The position numbers and the translations under genes are program-made. A DNA stretch of 44,511 bases, taken from the NCBI GenBank assembly GCA_900101355.1, contig FMUV01000019.1:1-44511 (forward strand). Direction: 5' to 3'. Positions 31,647 through 39,274 of the stretch are shown here, piece by piece. The notes beneath the pieces are model-generated. The model did not search any database and had not been told where the DNA came from. It was given only the letters and a program-made list of their open reading frames with translations. Numbering within the stretch: position 1 is the first letter of the stretch; each line of letters begins with the position of its first letter. This stretch comes from Ruminococcus sp. YE282 (GTDB lineage: Bacteria > Bacillota > Clostridia > Oscillospirales > Acutalibacteraceae).

Positions 31647-31943
31647 ATGACTATTGAAATTGCGTTGGTCATTTCGGCAATTTCGCTTGGATTTGCTATC
31701 TATTCAGGCGTGTCAAATCTCAAACGAAACAACAAACAGGATGCAAAGTCAGATTCAGCACAACTGACAACCGTCATTGTCAAACTTGAAAGCATCGGTA
31801 CAGGCATCAACGAAATCAAGGCTGATGTCAAAGATGTCAAGAATGACTTGAAAGACCATTCAGACCGGTTGATTCGACTGGAACAGCAGGTCAAAGTTTT
31901 GAACAAAACCGTATTTGGAAAGGATGACAACAATGAAGATTGA
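31647..31943 (+). CDS. XhlA-like hemolysin/holin-associated membrane protein
   Basis: 98 aa. One N-terminal membrane segment (about 4-21, IEIALVISAISLGFAIYSGV), then a charged coiled coil (about 40-90, VKLESIGTGINEIKADVKDVKNDL). XhlA-type proteins anchored by one helix assist holin-mediated lysis; here the order is reversed relative to XhlA's usual C-terminal anchor, so the assignment is tentative. Overlaps the holin gene by 11 nt. Confidence 0.6.
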   Translation: MTIEIALVISAISLGFAIYSGVSNLKRNNKQDAKSDSAQLTTVIVKLESIGTGINEIKADVKDVKNDLKDHSDRLIRLEQQVKVLNKTVFGKDDNNED

Positions 31944-32208
31944 CTGGAAAAGAAAGCTGACAAGCAGAAAGTTTTGGGCGGCAATGATTGCCTTTGTAAC
32001 CGCTTTGCTTTTCGCTTTTGGTGTAGGTGAAAGTGATGTCACCAAGGTGACCGGTGTCATCATGACAGGTGCAACCGCTATTGCCTACATCATCGGTGAA
32101 GGTATGGTGGATGCAAAGTCAACCAACATCAAGCCTCAAACTAACCCTGAAATCATCTATGACGATGATGAATATGAAGATGAAGAAGGTGATTGTGATG
32201 ACGAATAA
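31933..32208 (+). CDS. Phage holin
   Basis: 91 aa. A basic N-terminus (KIDWKRKLTSRKFW) leads to two membrane segments (about 16-32 and 40-56, the second ITGV..TGATAIAYIIGEG) and a strongly acidic C-terminal tail. This is a class II holin topology, located directly ahead of the amidase. It would permeabilise the membrane to release the endolysin. Uses the AAAGGATGACAACAATG ribosome site. Confidence 0.8.
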   Translation: MKIDWKRKLTSRKFWAAMIAFVTALLFAFGVGESDVTKVTGVIMTGATAIAYIIGEGMVDAKSTNIKPQTNPEIIYDDDEYEDEEGDCDDE

Positions 32209-32296
32209 AGATGAAAACATCGTCATTCCTGACGGTGAAGAAGTCACAGAAGCAACTTTTGAAAACCTTTCAAACAATAAGGGGGATGAAGAATAA
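32198..32296 (+). CDS. 32-aa acidic peptide between holin and lysin
   Basis: ATG 32198 overlaps the end of the holin gene in another frame; the stop overlaps the amidase start (TAATG at 32294-32298). Acidic and hydrophilic (ENIVIPDGEEVTEATFENL). Translation probably serves coupling, or it is a small lysis regulator; function unknown. Confidence 0.45.
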   Translation: MTNKDENIVIPDGEEVTEATFENLSNNKGDEE

Positions 32297-33084
32297 TGGC
32301 ATACACAAACAGCAAACTGGTGAACCACAAACACCTTTCTCCGAACCACAGCGGAACAAGAAACCATGTGATTGATACCATCACCATTCATTGTGTAGTG
32401 GGTCAGTGTTCGGCTGAAACTTTGGGAAATATCTTTGCAGATGCCAACCGTCAAGCATCTTCCAATTATGGTGTCGGCTATGATGGCAGAATTGGTCTGT
32501 ACGTTGAGGAAAAGAACAGGTCTTGGTGTTCTTCTTCATCTGTCAATGATAACAGAGCAATCACCATTGAAGTTGCATCAGACACCTATGACCCTTACAG
32601 GGTGAATGACAAAGCATATAATGCCTTGATTAAATTGGTTGCTGACATCTGCAAGCGCAACGGTATTAAAAAGCTGAAATGGTCAACCAACAAGAATGAA
32701 CGCATGAACCATCTGAACGGTTGTAACATGACCGTTCATAGGGACTATGCAAACAAATCTTGCCCCGGTGATTATCTGTATGGCAAAATGGGTGACATTG
32801 CTTCCAAGGTCAACAAGTTGCTTGGTACATCTACCACAACAGCGACAACGACCCCGGCAAAGCCCACATCAACAGCCTTCAAGCCGTATTTGGTCAGAGT
32901 TACAGCCGATGCGCTGAACATCCGGAAGGGCGCAGGTACAAATTACAAGGTGACCGGGTGCATCACAGGCGGTGGTGTCTATACCATTGTAGATGAAAAG
33001 AAAGGCACCGGTTCAACCAAAGGTTGGGGCAAACTGAAATCAGGTGCAGGTTGGATTGCGCTTGACTGGGTAAAGAAACTTTGA
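32296..33084 (+). CDS. N-acetylmuramoyl-L-alanine amidase endolysin with SH3 domain
   Basis: 262 aa. Residues 1-175 are an Amidase_2 domain (ITIHCVVGQ with the first zinc His; VTVHRDYANKSCPGDYLY-type C-terminal motif containing the second His and the Cys ligand). A Thr/Pro linker (about 178-195, STTTATTTPAKP) joins an SH3_3-like cell-wall-binding domain (VRVTADALNIRKGAGTNYKV). It cleaves the amide bond between MurNAc and L-Ala at the end of infection. Last recognised prophage gene. Confidence 0.92.
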   Translation: MAYTNSKLVNHKHLSPNHSGTRNHVIDTITIHCVVGQCSAETLGNIFADANRQASSNYGVGYDGRIGLYVEEKNRSWCSSSSVNDNRAITIEVASDTYDPYRVNDKAYNALIKLVADICKRNGIKKLKWSTNKNERMNHLNGCNMTVHRDYANKSCPGDYLYGKMGDIASKVNKLLGTSTTTATTTPAKPTSTAFKPYLVRVTADALNIRKGAGTNYKVTGCITGGGVYTIVDEKKGTGSTKGWGKLKSGAGWIALDWVKKL

Positions 33085-33190
33085 TGTGATACTAACGTGA
33101 TACTAACTTGTTACTAACCGCCCGAAATTTGACTAATTCAGGGCGGTTGAACAATTAGTGAAACATTGAACTTTCCTGAACACATCACCC
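33085..33190 (+). other. Prophage end region with hairpin
   Basis: After the lysin come two GATACTAAC and one GTTACTAAC words (33088-33117), then a hairpin AACCGCCC/GGGCGGTT (33116-33148) whose loop-side bases GAAATT/AATTC also pair. There is no T-run, so termination is uncertain. Nothing coding is seen. The right attachment site probably lies between here and 33,375. Confidence 0.5.
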
Positions 33191-33219
33191 TTGTAAATTG
33201 AACTTTTTTATGGTATAAT
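33191..33219 (+). promoter_or_regulatory. Sigma-A-type promoter upstream of panB
   Basis: TTGTAA, a 17-nt spacer, and TATAAT preceded by TGG (an extended -10). This is the only good housekeeping promoter ahead of the pan operon and lies about 155 nt before panB. The long leader in between (33,225-33,375) contains a phage-style AAAGGATGA ribosome site at 33,293 with only an 8-codon frame. Confidence 0.7.
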
Positions 33220-33375
33220 AAACGCTGGAAAAGAACATTTTTCATTACCCGTCCCATTTCCGTTTACGGCAAGGCGATGGATTAATTGGAAAGGATGACA
33301 TTCAAACGAAGTCATACCTAAAAAACAGAAGAAATATGCAAGAATGTGAAATATGTGTGTAAAGGAGAATTTAAA

Positions 33376-34203
33376 TTGAAGAACACAGTTTTAACATTAC
33401 AGCAGGCAAAAAATGAAAACAAAAAAATAACCATGCTCACCGCTTACGATTATTCAACCGCGCGTCTTATTGACGAGGCAGGCGTAAACATGATTCTCGT
33501 AGGCGATTCGCTCGGAAACGTAATGCTCGGCTACGAGGATACCGTTTCCGTTACCATGGAGGATATGATCCATCACGGAGCGGCTGTAGCGCGAGGAGCG
33601 AAAAAAGCAATGGTTGTTGTAGATATGCCATTTATGTCTTACCAGACAAGCGTGTATGACGCTGTTGTAAACGCGGGCAGACTGATGAAAGAAGCCAGAG
33701 CAAACGCGGTTAAGCTCGAGGGCGGCGTTGAGGTAAAGGAGCAGATAAAAGCAATCGTTGCTGCGGGAATCCCAGTAGTTGCACATATCGGACTTACTCC
33801 TCAGTCGGTAAACGCATTCGGCGGCCATAAGGTACAGGGCAAAACCGAAACTGCAGCAAAGAAACTGATTGCCGACGCGCTCGCGGTTGAAGAGGCAGGC
33901 GCGTTCTGCGTAGTAATCGAGGGTGTTCCCGCAAAGCTTGCGGCGCTCATCACAAAAAAGCTGACAATTCCCACAATCGGAATCGGCGCCGGAGCAGAGT
34001 GCGACGGACAGGTTCTCGTATATCAGGACATGCTCGGAATGTATTCAGACTTCACTCCGAAATTTGTAAAGAAATTCTCCAACGTCGGCGAAGTAATGAA
34101 GGCGGCGTTTGAACAATACATCAGCGAAGTGCAAAGCGGAGCTTTTCCGTCACAGGAGCACTGCTATGCTATCGACGATGAAATAATCGAAAAGCTGAAA
34201 TAA
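33376..34203 (+). CDS. panB: 3-methyl-2-oxobutanoate hydroxymethyltransferase
   Basis: 275 aa. First step of pantothenate synthesis: adds a hydroxymethyl group from 5,10-methylene-THF to 2-oxoisovalerate, giving ketopantoate. Markers: [60 protein letters not shown]; these include the Mg-binding Asp residues and catalytic Glu. Start taken at TTG 33376, 8 nt after AAAGGAG, because the homologous N-terminus begins there; an ATG at 33346 would add ten residues before the ribosome site. First gene of a four-gene operon. Confidence 0.93.
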   Translation: MKNTVLTLQQAKNENKKITMLTAYDYSTARLIDEAGVNMILVGDSLGNVMLGYEDTVSVTMEDMIHHGAAVARGAKKAMVVVDMPFMSYQTSVYDAVVNAGRLMKEARANAVKLEGGVEVKEQIKAIVAAGIPVVAHIGLTPQSVNAFGGHKVQGKTETAAKKLIADALAVEEAGAFCVVIEGVPAKLAALITKKLTIPTIGIGAGAECDGQVLVYQDMLGMYSDFTPKFVKKFSNVGEVMKAAFEQYISEVQSGAFPSQEHCYAIDDEIIEKLK

Positions 34204-34216
34204 GGGGGAGCAGACG

Positions 34217-35059
34217 ATGATTTTAGCAAGAACCGTTAAGGAAGTAAAGGATCAGGTGCGCGAATGGAAAAAGCAGGGACTAAGCGTAGGTCTTGTTCCC
34301 ACCATGGGCTATCTTCACGAAGGACATCAAAGCCTTGTAAAAAGAGCAGTTGCCGAAAACGACAAGGTTGTAGTAAGCGTATTTGTCAATCCAATTCAGT
34401 TTGCGCCCAACGAGGATCTGGAAACCTATCCGCGTGACCTCGAAGCGGATTGCGCGCTCTGCGAGAGCACGGGAGCGGCAATGGTATTCCATCCCGAGCC
34501 CGACGAAATGTACGGCGACGATTTTACCACATTTGTAGATATGACAGGTGTTACAAAGGAGCTGTGCGGAAAAAGCCGCCCTACTCATTTCAGAGGCGTC
34601 TGCACCGTAGTAAACAAGCTCTTTAATATAGTAACACCGGACAAGGCGTATTTCGGACAGAAGGACGCGCAGCAGCTCGCGGTAATCAGAAGAATGGTTC
34701 GCAACCTTAATATGAATCTAGAGGTAGTAGGCTGTCCTATCATCCGTGAAGCGGACGGACTTGCAAAAAGCTCACGAAACACCTATCTTTCTGCTGAGGA
34801 ACGCAAGGCGGCCCTTGTGCTCAGCAAAGCGATATTCTTAGGCGAAAAAATGATAAAGGACGGAGAGCGCGACGGCGATAAGGTGCTTGCCGCAATGACT
34901 CAGTTAATAGAATCGGAGCCTCTGGCAAAGATTGACTATGTTGAAATGGTAAAGTGGGATTCAATCGAAATCCACCACCAAATCGACTGTCCTGTGCTTA
35001 TTGCTATAGCAGTATACATCGGCAAAACCCGACTGATTGATAACTTTATCGCGGAATAA
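34217..35059 (+). CDS. panC: Pantothenate synthetase
   Basis: 280 aa. ATP-dependent joining of pantoate and beta-alanine to pantothenate. Markers: the HIGH-like TMGYLHEGHQSLV near 30, VSVFVNPIQF, RPTHFRGVCTVV, FGQKDAQQL, and the KMSKS-equivalent SSRNTYLS near 185. Full length for the family. Starts 13 nt after panB with AAGGGGGAG ahead; a single operon with panD, which provides the beta-alanine. Confidence 0.95.
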   Translation: MILARTVKEVKDQVREWKKQGLSVGLVPTMGYLHEGHQSLVKRAVAENDKVVVSVFVNPIQFAPNEDLETYPRDLEADCALCESTGAAMVFHPEPDEMYGDDFTTFVDMTGVTKELCGKSRPTHFRGVCTVVNKLFNIVTPDKAYFGQKDAQQLAVIRRMVRNLNMNLEVVGCPIIREADGLAKSSRNTYLSAEERKAALVLSKAIFLGEKMIKDGERDGDKVLAAMTQLIESEPLAKIDYVEMVKWDSIEIHHQIDCPVLIAIAVYIGKTRLIDNFIAE

Positions 35060-35068
35060 GGGAGAACA

Positions 35069-35458
35069 ATGAACATTACATTATTAAAGGGAAAAATCCA
35101 CCGCGCTACCGTAAAACAGGCTGAACTGAGCTATGTTGGCAGCATAACAATTGATGAAGAGCTTATGGAAGCAGCAGGGATAATTGAGTATGAGCAGGTT
35201 CAGATCGTTGACGTAAACAACGGCAGCCGCTTTTCAACCTATGTAATTGCCGGACAGCGCGGCAGCGGACTGATTTGTCTTAACGGTGCTGCAGCCCGTC
35301 AGGTCAGCGTGGATGATAAGATTATTATTATGTGCTACGCTCAAATGACCCCTGAGGAAGCGGCAGACCACGCTCCAAAGGTTGTTTTTGTGGACGACAA
35401 CAACCAAATTACCAAAACTACAAGATACGAAAAGCACGGCAAGCTGTGCGATATGTAA
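35069..35458 (+). CDS. panD: Aspartate 1-decarboxylase
   Basis: 129 aa proenzyme. It makes beta-alanine from L-aspartate using a pyruvoyl cofactor formed by self-cleavage between Gly24 and Ser25, visible here as YVGSITID. Also [35 protein letters not shown] and the DKIIIMCYA strand. Complete, 9 nt after panC. Confidence 0.95.
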   Translation: MNITLLKGKIHRATVKQAELSYVGSITIDEELMEAAGIIEYEQVQIVDVNNGSRFSTYVIAGQRGSGLICLNGAAARQVSVDDKIIIMCYAQMTPEEAADHAPKVVFVDDNNQITKTTRYEKHGKLCDM

Positions 35459-35468
35459 AGGTGCGGAT

Positions 35469-36671
35469 ATGTTAAAAGGAAAAACAGTGGTTCTCGGCGT
35501 AACGGGAAGCATTGCGGCGTATAAAATAGCAAATCTCGCAAGCAGTCTTGTGAAGCTGCACGCGGATGTACATGTGATAATGACAAAAAACGCCGCCAAT
35601 TTTATCAATCCCATTGCGTTTGAAACACTCACCAAAAACAAGTGCATGATCGATACCTTTGACCGCAATTTCATTTTTAACGTTGCACACGTTTCAATTG
35701 CGGACAAGGCTGACGTAATGCTAATAGCCCCGGCTTCGGCAAATATTATAGCGAAGATGGCTCACGGAATTGCCGACGATATGCTCAGCACAACATATCT
35801 GGTGATGAAATGCCCCGTAATCGTTTCACCTGCAATGAACGTAAATATGTTCACAAATCAGGTGGTGCAGGACAATATTAGAACGCTTGAAAAATACGGC
35901 GTAACGGTTATTCCGCCCGATAACGGCTACCTCGCCTGCGGATACACGGGAACGGGCAAAATGCCTTCGGAACAGGTGCTTCTCGATTACATCCTGCGTG
36001 AAATCGCAAAGGAAAAGGATTTGACAGGTAAAAAGGTGCTTGTTACTGCAGGCCCCACCAGAGAGAGCATCGACCCGGTTCGCTTTATTACAAATCACTC
36101 CACAGGAAAGATGGGATACGCTGTAGCGCGCCAGGCTATGCTTCGAGGAGCGGAGGTAACTCTTGTCAGCGGTCCCGTCAGTATTGCTCCTCCGCCGTTT
36201 ATTAAGCTTGTTAGCGTTCAGAGCGCGCAGGATATGTTTGAAGCGGTCAGCGCAAACTATTCGGACATGGATATAATCATAAAAACCGCCGCTATTGCGG
36301 ACTATACCCCCGTCAGCACTGCCGTTGAGAAAATCAAAAAATCCGACGGCGACGCTGATATGGCTATTCCCATGAAGCGTACAACCGATATTTTGAAGTG
36401 GCTCGGCGAGCATAAGCGTGTCGGTCAAATTCTCTGCGGCTTTTCAATGGAAACCGAGAACATGCTTGAAAATTCACGCGCAAAGCTAAATAAGAAAAAC
36501 GCGGATTTGATTGCCGCTAATTCTCTCAGAGATGAAGGCTCGGGCTTCGGAACAGACACAAATCACCTTGTACTGATAAAAAAGGAAGGCGTAACCGATT
36601 TACCCTTACTCTCAAAAGCAGACGCCGCGGACAAGCTTCTCGACGAGCTTCTGACTCTTTGCAATAAATGA
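35469..36671 (+). CDS. coaBC: Bifunctional phosphopantothenoylcysteine decarboxylase/synthetase
   Basis: 400 aa. The CoaC half (1-185) has GVTGSIAAYK, the catalytic His in VAHVSIADKAD, PASANIIAKMAHGIADDML, PAMNVNMF and the lid Cys in YLACGYTGTGK. The CoaB half (190-400) has VTAGPTRESIDPVRFI, NHSTGKMG, KTAAIADYTP and IKK of the CTP/substrate site. It converts 4'-phosphopantothenate and Cys into 4'-phosphopantetheine, so the operon runs from ketoisovalerate to CoA precursors, pantothenate kinase excepted. Start ATG 35469 after AAAGGTG. Confidence 0.95.
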   Translation: MLKGKTVVLGVTGSIAAYKIANLASSLVKLHADVHVIMTKNAANFINPIAFETLTKNKCMIDTFDRNFIFNVAHVSIADKADVMLIAPASANIIAKMAHGIADDMLSTTYLVMKCPVIVSPAMNVNMFTNQVVQDNIRTLEKYGVTVIPPDNGYLACGYTGTGKMPSEQVLLDYILREIAKEKDLTGKKVLVTAGPTRESIDPVRFITNHSTGKMGYAVARQAMLRGAEVTLVSGPVSIAPPPFIKLVSVQSAQDMFEAVSANYSDMDIIIKTAAIADYTPVSTAVEKIKKSDGDADMAIPMKRTTDILKWLGEHKRVGQILCGFSMETENMLENSRAKLNKKNADLIAANSLRDEGSGFGTDTNHLVLIKKEGVTDLPLLSKADAADKLLDELLTLCNK

Positions 36672-36675
36672 TTCA

Positions 36676-36709
36676 AACCTCTGCCAAATTCGGCGGAGGT
36701 TATTTTTTG
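36676..36709 (+). terminator. Rho-independent terminator of pan-coaBC operon
   Basis: AACCTCTGCC pairs with GGCGGAGGTT (one G-T pair), loop AAATTC, followed by ATTTTTTG. It lies 4 nt after the coaBC stop. Confidence 0.92.
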
Positions 36710-36748
36710 TTCCTCATTTCATAAATATTAGCAAGGAGTGATTCAGTT

Positions 36749-36856
36749 ATGAAAATAAAAGTGAACAGCATCTTTAAGAGCAGGTGCGAAGGCGAAAAAA
36801 AGGAATTTTTAAATAAAGCTGTAGACTATATAATAAGCAACCGCAAAATAGCCTGA
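36749..36856 (+). CDS. 35-aa protein before the recombinase
   Basis: AAGGAG at 36733-36738 precedes ATG 36749 by 10 nt. The peptide is basic and helical (MKIKVNSIFKSRC, then EFLNKAVDYIISNRKIA) and stops 3 nt before the recombinase ATG, so the two are coupled. Short basic proteins in this position occur with large serine recombinases of clostridial integrative elements; possible accessory factor. Function unknown. Confidence 0.55.
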   Translation: MKIKVNSIFKSRCEGEKKEFLNKAVDYIISNRKIA

Positions 36857-36859
36857 CTT

Positions 36860-37507
36860 ATGCAAAAACAAATTGCCGCTTTATATGTTCGGCTCTCACA
36901 GGAGGACAGAAATAAACTGAGCAGGGAGGACGAAAGCGAAAGCATAATTAATCAGCAAAATATCTTAACCGATTATTGTAAAAGAAACAGCTTTGAAATA
37001 TATGATATCTATAAAGATGAGGATTTCAGCGGCTCAGACAGAGAACGTCCCGAATTCAACCGAATGATTTCAGACGCACGGGAAAAACGCTTCAACACAA
37101 TAATCTGCAAAACTCAGTCGAGATTTGCCCGAGATATGGAGCTTATAGAAAAGTATGTAAACGGCTTGTTTCCAATTTGGGGCATTCGTTTTATTTCGGT
37201 GGTAGATAACGGCGACACCATGAACATAGCCAATCGGAAAACGCGCCAGATTTTTGCGCTCACCGACCAGTGGTACCTTGAGGATTTGTCGGAAAACATC
37301 CGCGCTACTCTTTCAAATAAGCGCAGACAGGGACTATGGGTAGGAGCTTTCGCGCCGTTTGGTTATGTAAAAGATCCGAAAAACAGGAACCATCTGATTA
37401 TTGACGAGGAAGCCGCTAATACAGTCAGATATATTTTTCGGCTCTATCTGAATGGTATGGGAGTAAACTCAAAGAATCATTTGTTAACCTCAATCAAACA
37501 CAGTTAG
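36860..37507 (+). pseudogene. Large serine recombinase, truncated after about 200 codons
   Basis: The resolvase catalytic domain is intact: YVRLSQEDR with the nucleophile Ser14, SIINQQNILTDYC, DEDFSGSDRERPEFNRM, and SRFARDMELIEKYV with an Arg pair. The Recombinase domain begins (RRQGLWVGAFAPFGYVKDP...AANTVRYIFRLYLNGMGVN) and then breaks near 37,465. Full-length relatives have about 450-550 aa with zinc-beta-ribbon and coiled coil; those are missing. The last dozen residues to the stop at 37,507 are read out of frame from UvrD sequence. Probably inactive for site-specific integration. Confidence 0.85.
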
Positions 37508-38124
37508 AAGCTGTAACCGCAACGGAAGGATATATCCGGGTTATTGCGGGAGCGGGTTCCGGCAAGACACGCGCGCTGACCCACCGCTTTGCGTTCTTAG
37601 TCAATGAGGTCGGTATCTTGCCCGGCAATATTTTGTGCGTTACCTTTACCAACAAAGCTGCCGATGAAATGCGTCATCGTATTCATCTGCTGACCGGTGA
37701 TAATGATACCGGCTACATCTGCACCTTTCACAGCTTTTGCGTGAGCGTTTTGCAGGAGGACAGCTTTGCCGTGCAATATCCCAAGAGCTTTCTTGTGCTC
37801 GATAATTCGGATATTGACGATATGCTCAGAATCATTTATGCCGAGCGCGGACTGACGCTGCGGGATATGACATTTCGTGCTGCCCGCGATATGATCGAGA
37901 TCCAAAAGCTATTCAAAAAACCTGACTACTACCTTGATATGATAACCATGTCCCTCGATACCCTGCATGAAAAGTATCTGCAGGCTACCGAGACCAAAGA
38001 AATCATATTTTACGGCTATCTTTATCAGGAAAAGAAGTGCTTCGGGCTGGATTATAATGACCTGATCAAGTTTGTGCTGTATATCTTTTCAGATGCCTAT
38101 TTTGAACCTTTTAATTATTCATAG
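37465..38124 (+). pseudogene. UvrD/Rep-family helicase, N-terminal fragment
   Basis: In frame 1 the DNA reads LKESFVNLNQTQLEAVTA, then IRVIAGAGSGKTRALTHRF (motif I) from 37,530, NILCVTFTNKAADEMRHRI (motif Ia), and CTFHSFCVSVLQ. It continues to DYNDLIKFVLYIF and then runs into unrelated residues before the stop at 38,124. A full UvrD-type helicase has about 700 aa; motif II (the expected DEFQD) and all later motifs are absent. It has no start codon of its own. The 5' end abuts the broken recombinase. Confidence 0.85.
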
Positions 38125-38144
38125 AAAAATTAAATTGTTTAACA

Positions 38145-38319
38145 GGTGGGTGCAAATTCCGTTTTGAGTTTGAACCCTAATTCGTTAAAAAGTTAGAAAA
38201 CAAGCGGGTAAAGAGAGTGCCGTTGCACCCACCTTACCCGCTTTTGGCTTGTATAGTAGCCATTTTCATATAGAAAAATTAAAAGGTACTACGACCGATT
38301 GTATCAATGTCGTAGTACC
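38145..38319. repeat. Cluster of strong inverted repeats in non-coding scar
   Basis: Between the helicase fragment and the next gene (38,125-38,544) I see no gene. It holds GGTGGGTGCAA (38145-38155) paired with TTGCACCCACC (38223-38233); AAGCGGGTAA (38202-38211) paired with TTACCCGCTT (38234-38243), enclosing GTGC-CGTT-GCAC; and a perfect 11-bp stem GGTACTACGAC/GTCGTAGTACC (38285-38295/38309-38319). The first two structures share bases and are mutually exclusive. Confidence 0.65.
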
Positions 38320-38323
38320 GATG

Positions 38324-38346
38324 TGGCAGGGGCAGAAGGACTTGAA
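38324..38346 (-). other. tRNA 3'-end-like fragment, candidate attachment site
   Basis: Read on the minus strand: TTCAAGT (T-loop), CCTTC, TGCCCCT, G, CCA, that is, a T-loop, half T-stem, acceptor strand, discriminator and CCA. The acceptor half resembles Firmicutes tRNA-Trp. Homology ends at the T-loop because the other T-stem strand does not pair. Such 20-25-bp tRNA ends are the usual attachment core left by integrative elements. Confidence 0.45.
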
Positions 38347-38544
38347 GCGGAACAGGAGCAAATTTGAGTATTTTTATATAATCACTTTTCTGCTTAAATG
38401 CCCTTAAACTGCGGATTGTCATAAAATTTAAGGAAATCAGTAACAACGCCTAAATCTGTTTGATAAATGATTTTGGTAGAAAAATGGTAGAATTTTTGAT
38501 TGATGAACGCCCGCTGAATTTGTTATATAATCGGAGATTCAATT

Positions 38545-38721
38545 ATGAAAACTAAATATCATATTTACCTCACAGCAGAGGAACGCAGAGCCGTTATCAA
38601 CAGCCTGATTGAATTGAGAAACGATCTCATCTCACGAGGTAAGTACACCGACATCGTAGATGAACTGATAATCAAGTTCACTAAAGCTAAAGTCAAGAAA
38701 ATCAAGATTAAGGAGGTCTGA
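38545..38721 (+). CDS. 58-aa protein paired with TnpV
   Basis: MKTKYHIYLTAEERRAVINSL, then LRNDLISRGKYTDIVDELIIKFTKAKVKKIKI. A helical, basic protein; short genes with this YHIYLT(A/P)EER start are commonly seen directly before tnpV in clostridial mobile elements. GGAG lies upstream, and its 3' end contains the tnpV ribosome site. Function unknown. Confidence 0.65.
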   Translation: MKTKYHIYLTAEERRAVINSLIELRNDLISRGKYTDIVDELIIKFTKAKVKKIKIKEV

Positions 38722-38723
38722 CA

Positions 38724-39098
38724 ATGGAGATTACATATACACGTCCAATGGAGATTACATATACACGTCAAGGAGATTATTTGCTGCCGGATTTAACTCT
38801 TCCTGAACAGGACAACCGACCAATCGGCTTGTGGGGACAACAACACCTTCGCTATATCAAGCGAAGCCGCCCGATTCTGTACACCAACCTGCTCACAAAA
38901 TGCAAGCTGAACGAATACCTTGCCGACATTGATGAACAGGCGCAGAAGATGTACGATGAACTTGTACAGTCTTTTGCTAAAGAAGAAGGCTGCACCGAAC
39001 AGTTAAAAGCCACCAATCAAATACTATGGGTACGCAAGATGAATAATGCCGCCCAACGAGCGAGAGAGGTTGTTTTTGCGGAAATAATAATCCAATAA
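38724..39098 (+). CDS. tnpV: TnpV-like transposon-encoded protein
   Basis: 124 aa matching TnpV of Tn4451-type clostridial elements: TRQGDYLLPDLTLPEQD, PIGLWGQQHLRYIKRSR, LLTKCKLNEYLADIDEQAQ, LWVRKMNNAAQRAREVV. The function of TnpV is not established. The first 24 bp are duplicated in tandem (38724-38747 and 38748-38771), so the N-terminus reads MEITYTRPMEITYTRQ. AAGGAGG at 38710-38716 favours the first ATG; the second is the ancestral-looking start. Confidence 0.82.
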   Translation: MEITYTRPMEITYTRQGDYLLPDLTLPEQDNRPIGLWGQQHLRYIKRSRPILYTNLLTKCKLNEYLADIDEQAQKMYDELVQSFAKEEGCTEQLKATNQILWVRKMNNAAQRAREVVFAEIIIQ

Positions 39099-39108
39099 TT
39101 ATATTTTT

Positions 39109-39146
39109 AACAGCGATGTTTAGTAGCAACATCGCTGTTGTTTTCT
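39109..39146 (+). terminator. Rho-independent terminator after tnpV
   Basis: AACAGCGATGTT pairs perfectly with AACATCGCTGTT (loop TAGTAGC), followed by GTTTTCT. It isolates the qat operon from tnpV transcription. Confidence 0.88.
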
Positions 39147-39236
39147 ATAATAAAAAGGATATTTGTATCTTCAGCAAAGAATTGGTTAATAGAGCATTTG
39201 AAATATTCCCAAAATATGGATTTTGAAAACAATATG

Positions 39237-39254
39237 TGATATAATCATTATATC
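39237..39254 (+). promoter_or_regulatory. Extended -10 promoter overlapped by a palindrome, qat operon
   Basis: TG-A-TATAAT (39237-39245) is an extended -10 about 29 nt before qatA. The 17-bp palindrome GATATAATCATTATATC (39238-39254, centre C) covers it, so a repressor bound there would block RNA polymerase. No good -35 hexamer at 17 nt, as is usual with extended -10 promoters. Confidence 0.6.
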
Positions 39255-39274
39255 TTATTTTCTAGGGTGATATT

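Noticed and set aside
38202..38319. Complete tRNA or CRISPR-like repeats in the scar region
   Set aside because: The hairpins do not form a cloverleaf, only a tRNA 3' end is present, and the inverted repeats are not regularly spaced or repeated as direct units.
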